The position numbers and the translations under genes are program-made. 64,000 nucleotides of DNA from Bacteroidota bacterium (GTDB taxonomy: Bacteria; Bacteroidota; Bacteroidia; JAHEXY01), in the NCBI GenBank assembly GCA_023251875.1, contig JAHEXY010000009.1, positions 124,001 to 188,000 on the forward strand. The letters run 5' to 3'. Of this stretch, positions 62,553-64,000 are shown piece by piece. Within the stretch, counting starts at the first letter, position 1. Every line of letters starts with the position of its first letter. The notes beneath the pieces were generated by a model that was given only the letters and a program-made list of their open reading frames with translations, made no database searches and was not told where the DNA came from.

Positions 62553-64000
62553 ATGAAGAATTTTAAAATTCTAATACTTGCATTTGTAACATTATGCACT
62601 GTTATTTCATGCACTAATCAATCAAAACAGGTATCTGCTAACGATCCTCTCAACACAAAAATATATACGCTTAAAAATGGCTTAACGGTATACATGAGTG
62701 TGAATAAAGCTACGCCCCGTATACAAACTTATATTGTTGTTAAAGCAGGAAGCAAAAATGATCCGGCTGATGCTACTGGTCTTGCCCATTATTTAGAACA
62801 CATGCTTTTTAAAGGCACAGATAAATATGGCTCAAAAGATTTCTCTAAAGAAGGTCCTTTGATTGCAAAAATTGATAGTCTTTTTGAAGTATACCGTGCC
62901 ACCACTGATTCTGCACAACGGGTAAAAATTTATGCCATTATCGATAGCGTTTCTTACGAAGCTTCTAAATATGCCATCCCCAATGAATACGATAAAATGT
63001 TGGCAAGTATTGGAGCTGTTGGCACAAACGCCAATACATCTTACGATAGAACCATGTACGTAAATGATATTCCGTCTAACCAAATTAACAATTGGCTTAC
63101 CGTTGAAGCAGAAAGATTTCGCCACCCTGTAATGCGTTTGTTTCATACAGAACTAGAAGCTGTATATGAAGAAAAAAACAGAACACTTGATAATGATGAC
63201 GTAAAAGCTTGGTATGCTTTATTGGGTGGGCTTTTTAAAAAACATACTTATGGCACTCAATCAGTAATTGGAACCATTGATCATTTAAAAAATCCTTCTC
63301 TCAAAAAAATTATGGAGTATTACAATACTTATTATGTTCCCAATAATATGGCTATTTGTTTATCGGGAGATTTTGATCCGGATAGTACCTTGAAAATGAT
63401 AGAAGAAAAATTTGAAAGCCTGCCTTCTAAAGAAGTTCCAAAATTTACTTTTGAACCGGAAGATTCTATTACCACTCCAATAGAAAAGGAAGTTTGGGGC
63501 CCCTTTCCGGTAAGTGTTTCATTGGGCTACCGTTTTCCGGGATTTAATTCAAATACAAAACCTATGTTAGCCATGGTTGATATGATTTTATCAAATAGTG
63601 CAGCAGGCTTAATTGATTTAAATATCAATCAAAAACAATTGGCTTTGGGCGCGGGTTCTGGCGTAATGGATTTAAAAGATTATTGCATCCATCTTATTTT
63701 TGCGCAGCCTAAAGAAGGGCAAACCCTGGAACAAGCAAAAGATTTATTGTTACAACAAATTGAGTTGGTAAAAAAAGGCGACTTTGCTGATTGGCTTATT
63801 CCGGCCATTGTTGCCAATTATAAAAAAGATCAAATAGAAAAATACGAAGGCAATAAAGGCAGAGCAAATGCTTTTGCAGAATCTTTTATGTATGATAAAC
63901 CTTGGAACGAATACATCACTTTTACCGATAAACTTTCTAAAATTTCCAAGCAAGATGTAATGGATTTTGCTAAAAAATATTATGGCAATAATTATGTGGC
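62553..64000 (+). CDS. M16 family zinc peptidase lipoprotein, 3' end beyond the window
   Basis: The frame is open from the ATG at 62553 through base 64000 (482 codons). The signal peptide ends in the lipobox TVISC, so the protein is probably periplasmic and membrane-anchored. The inverted zinc motif is HYLEH (HxxEH), in ATGLAHYLEHMLFKGTDKYG, and the third ligand is in ELEAVYEEKNR about 75 residues later. The second M16 half-domain begins around AICLSGDFDPDSTLKMIEEKF. Family members are usually about 930 residues with two such halves in one chain. Only the first is fully within the window. Confidence 0.9.
   Translation, partial: MKNFKILILAFVTLCTVISCTNQSKQVSANDPLNTKIYTLKNGLTVYMSVNKATPRIQTYIVVKAGSKNDPADATGLAHYLEHMLFKGTDKYGSKDFSKEGPLIAKIDSLFEVYRATTDSAQRVKIYAIIDSVSYEASKYAIPNEYDKMLASIGAVGTNANTSYDRTMYVNDIPSNQINNWLTVEAERFRHPVMRLFHTELEAVYEEKNRTLDNDDVKAWYALLGGLFKKHTYGTQSVIGTIDHLKNPSLKKIMEYYNTYYVPNNMAICLSGDFDPDSTLKMIEEKFESLPSKEVPKFTFEPEDSITTPIEKEVWGPFPVSVSLGYRFPGFNSNTKPMLAMVDMILSNSAAGLIDLNINQKQLALGAGSGVMDLKDYCIHLIFAQPKEGQTLEQAKDLLLQQIELVKKGDFADWLIPAIVANYKKDQIEKYEGNKGRANAFAESFMYDKPWNEYITFTDKLSKISKQDVMDFAKKYYGNNYV

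Overview
The window comes from an AT-rich member of the Bacteroidota. Three things support this. Several large secreted proteins end in a type IX secretion (T9SS) sorting domain of the 'FPNP...G.Y.l.v....' kind. Promoters fit the Bacteroidetes pattern TTTG-N19/20-TAnnTTTG, seen cleanly upstream of pgk and rplM. Families typical of the phylum are present: DUF4286, a PorV-like barrel, an HhH outer-membrane protein, a YXWGXW protein and RHS-type secreted giants. I see no rRNA, tRNA, CRISPR array or insertion sequence.

Layout. 1-1005 is the 3' part of a T9SS cargo gene interrupted by an in-frame TAA. 1084-7411 is housekeeping: a lipoprotein, pgk, and on the minus strand the translation cluster rplM-rpsI-rpsB-tsf, a clear terminator, then pyrH and frr. 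7610-16826 holds a TPR protein, DUF4286, rsmA, purE, a TonB-domain protein, a PorV-like barrel, an HhH barrel and an intact paralogue of the first gene. 16810-20702 (minus) is a coupled pair: a DUF502 membrane protein and a cyclase-like/ATPase/TPR giant. 20853-25736 has a YXWGXW protein, tadA, a DUF2142 membrane protein and aspS. 25819-38459 is an accessory block with two dockerin/cohesin-like T9SS proteins, two paralogous proteins of a family I cannot name, a DUF4143-type ATPase bracketed by repeats, and two O-antigen ligase-like polymerases. 38606-42518 has tilS, a GMC oxidoreductase and an SDR epimerase.

42772-58229 is the most striking region: three consecutive secreted genes (1839, 491 and 2777 aa) that together look like an RHS/YD-repeat system split over three polypeptides. 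It ends in an RHS core followed by an unrecognised C-terminal tail of about 169 residues. Immediately downstream, on the opposite strand, lies a short frameshifted remnant of a Fic-family N-terminus. The window closes with a 1265-aa FG-GAP repeat protein (minus) and the first 482 codons of an M16 peptidase lipoprotein.

Several families of GC-rich palindromic repeats are scattered through the window. Some lie inside coding sequence. They contribute an N-terminal extension, an internal loop and the stop codon of rsmA, part of the signal peptide of the PorV-like protein, and the C-terminal tail of aspartyl-tRNA synthetase.
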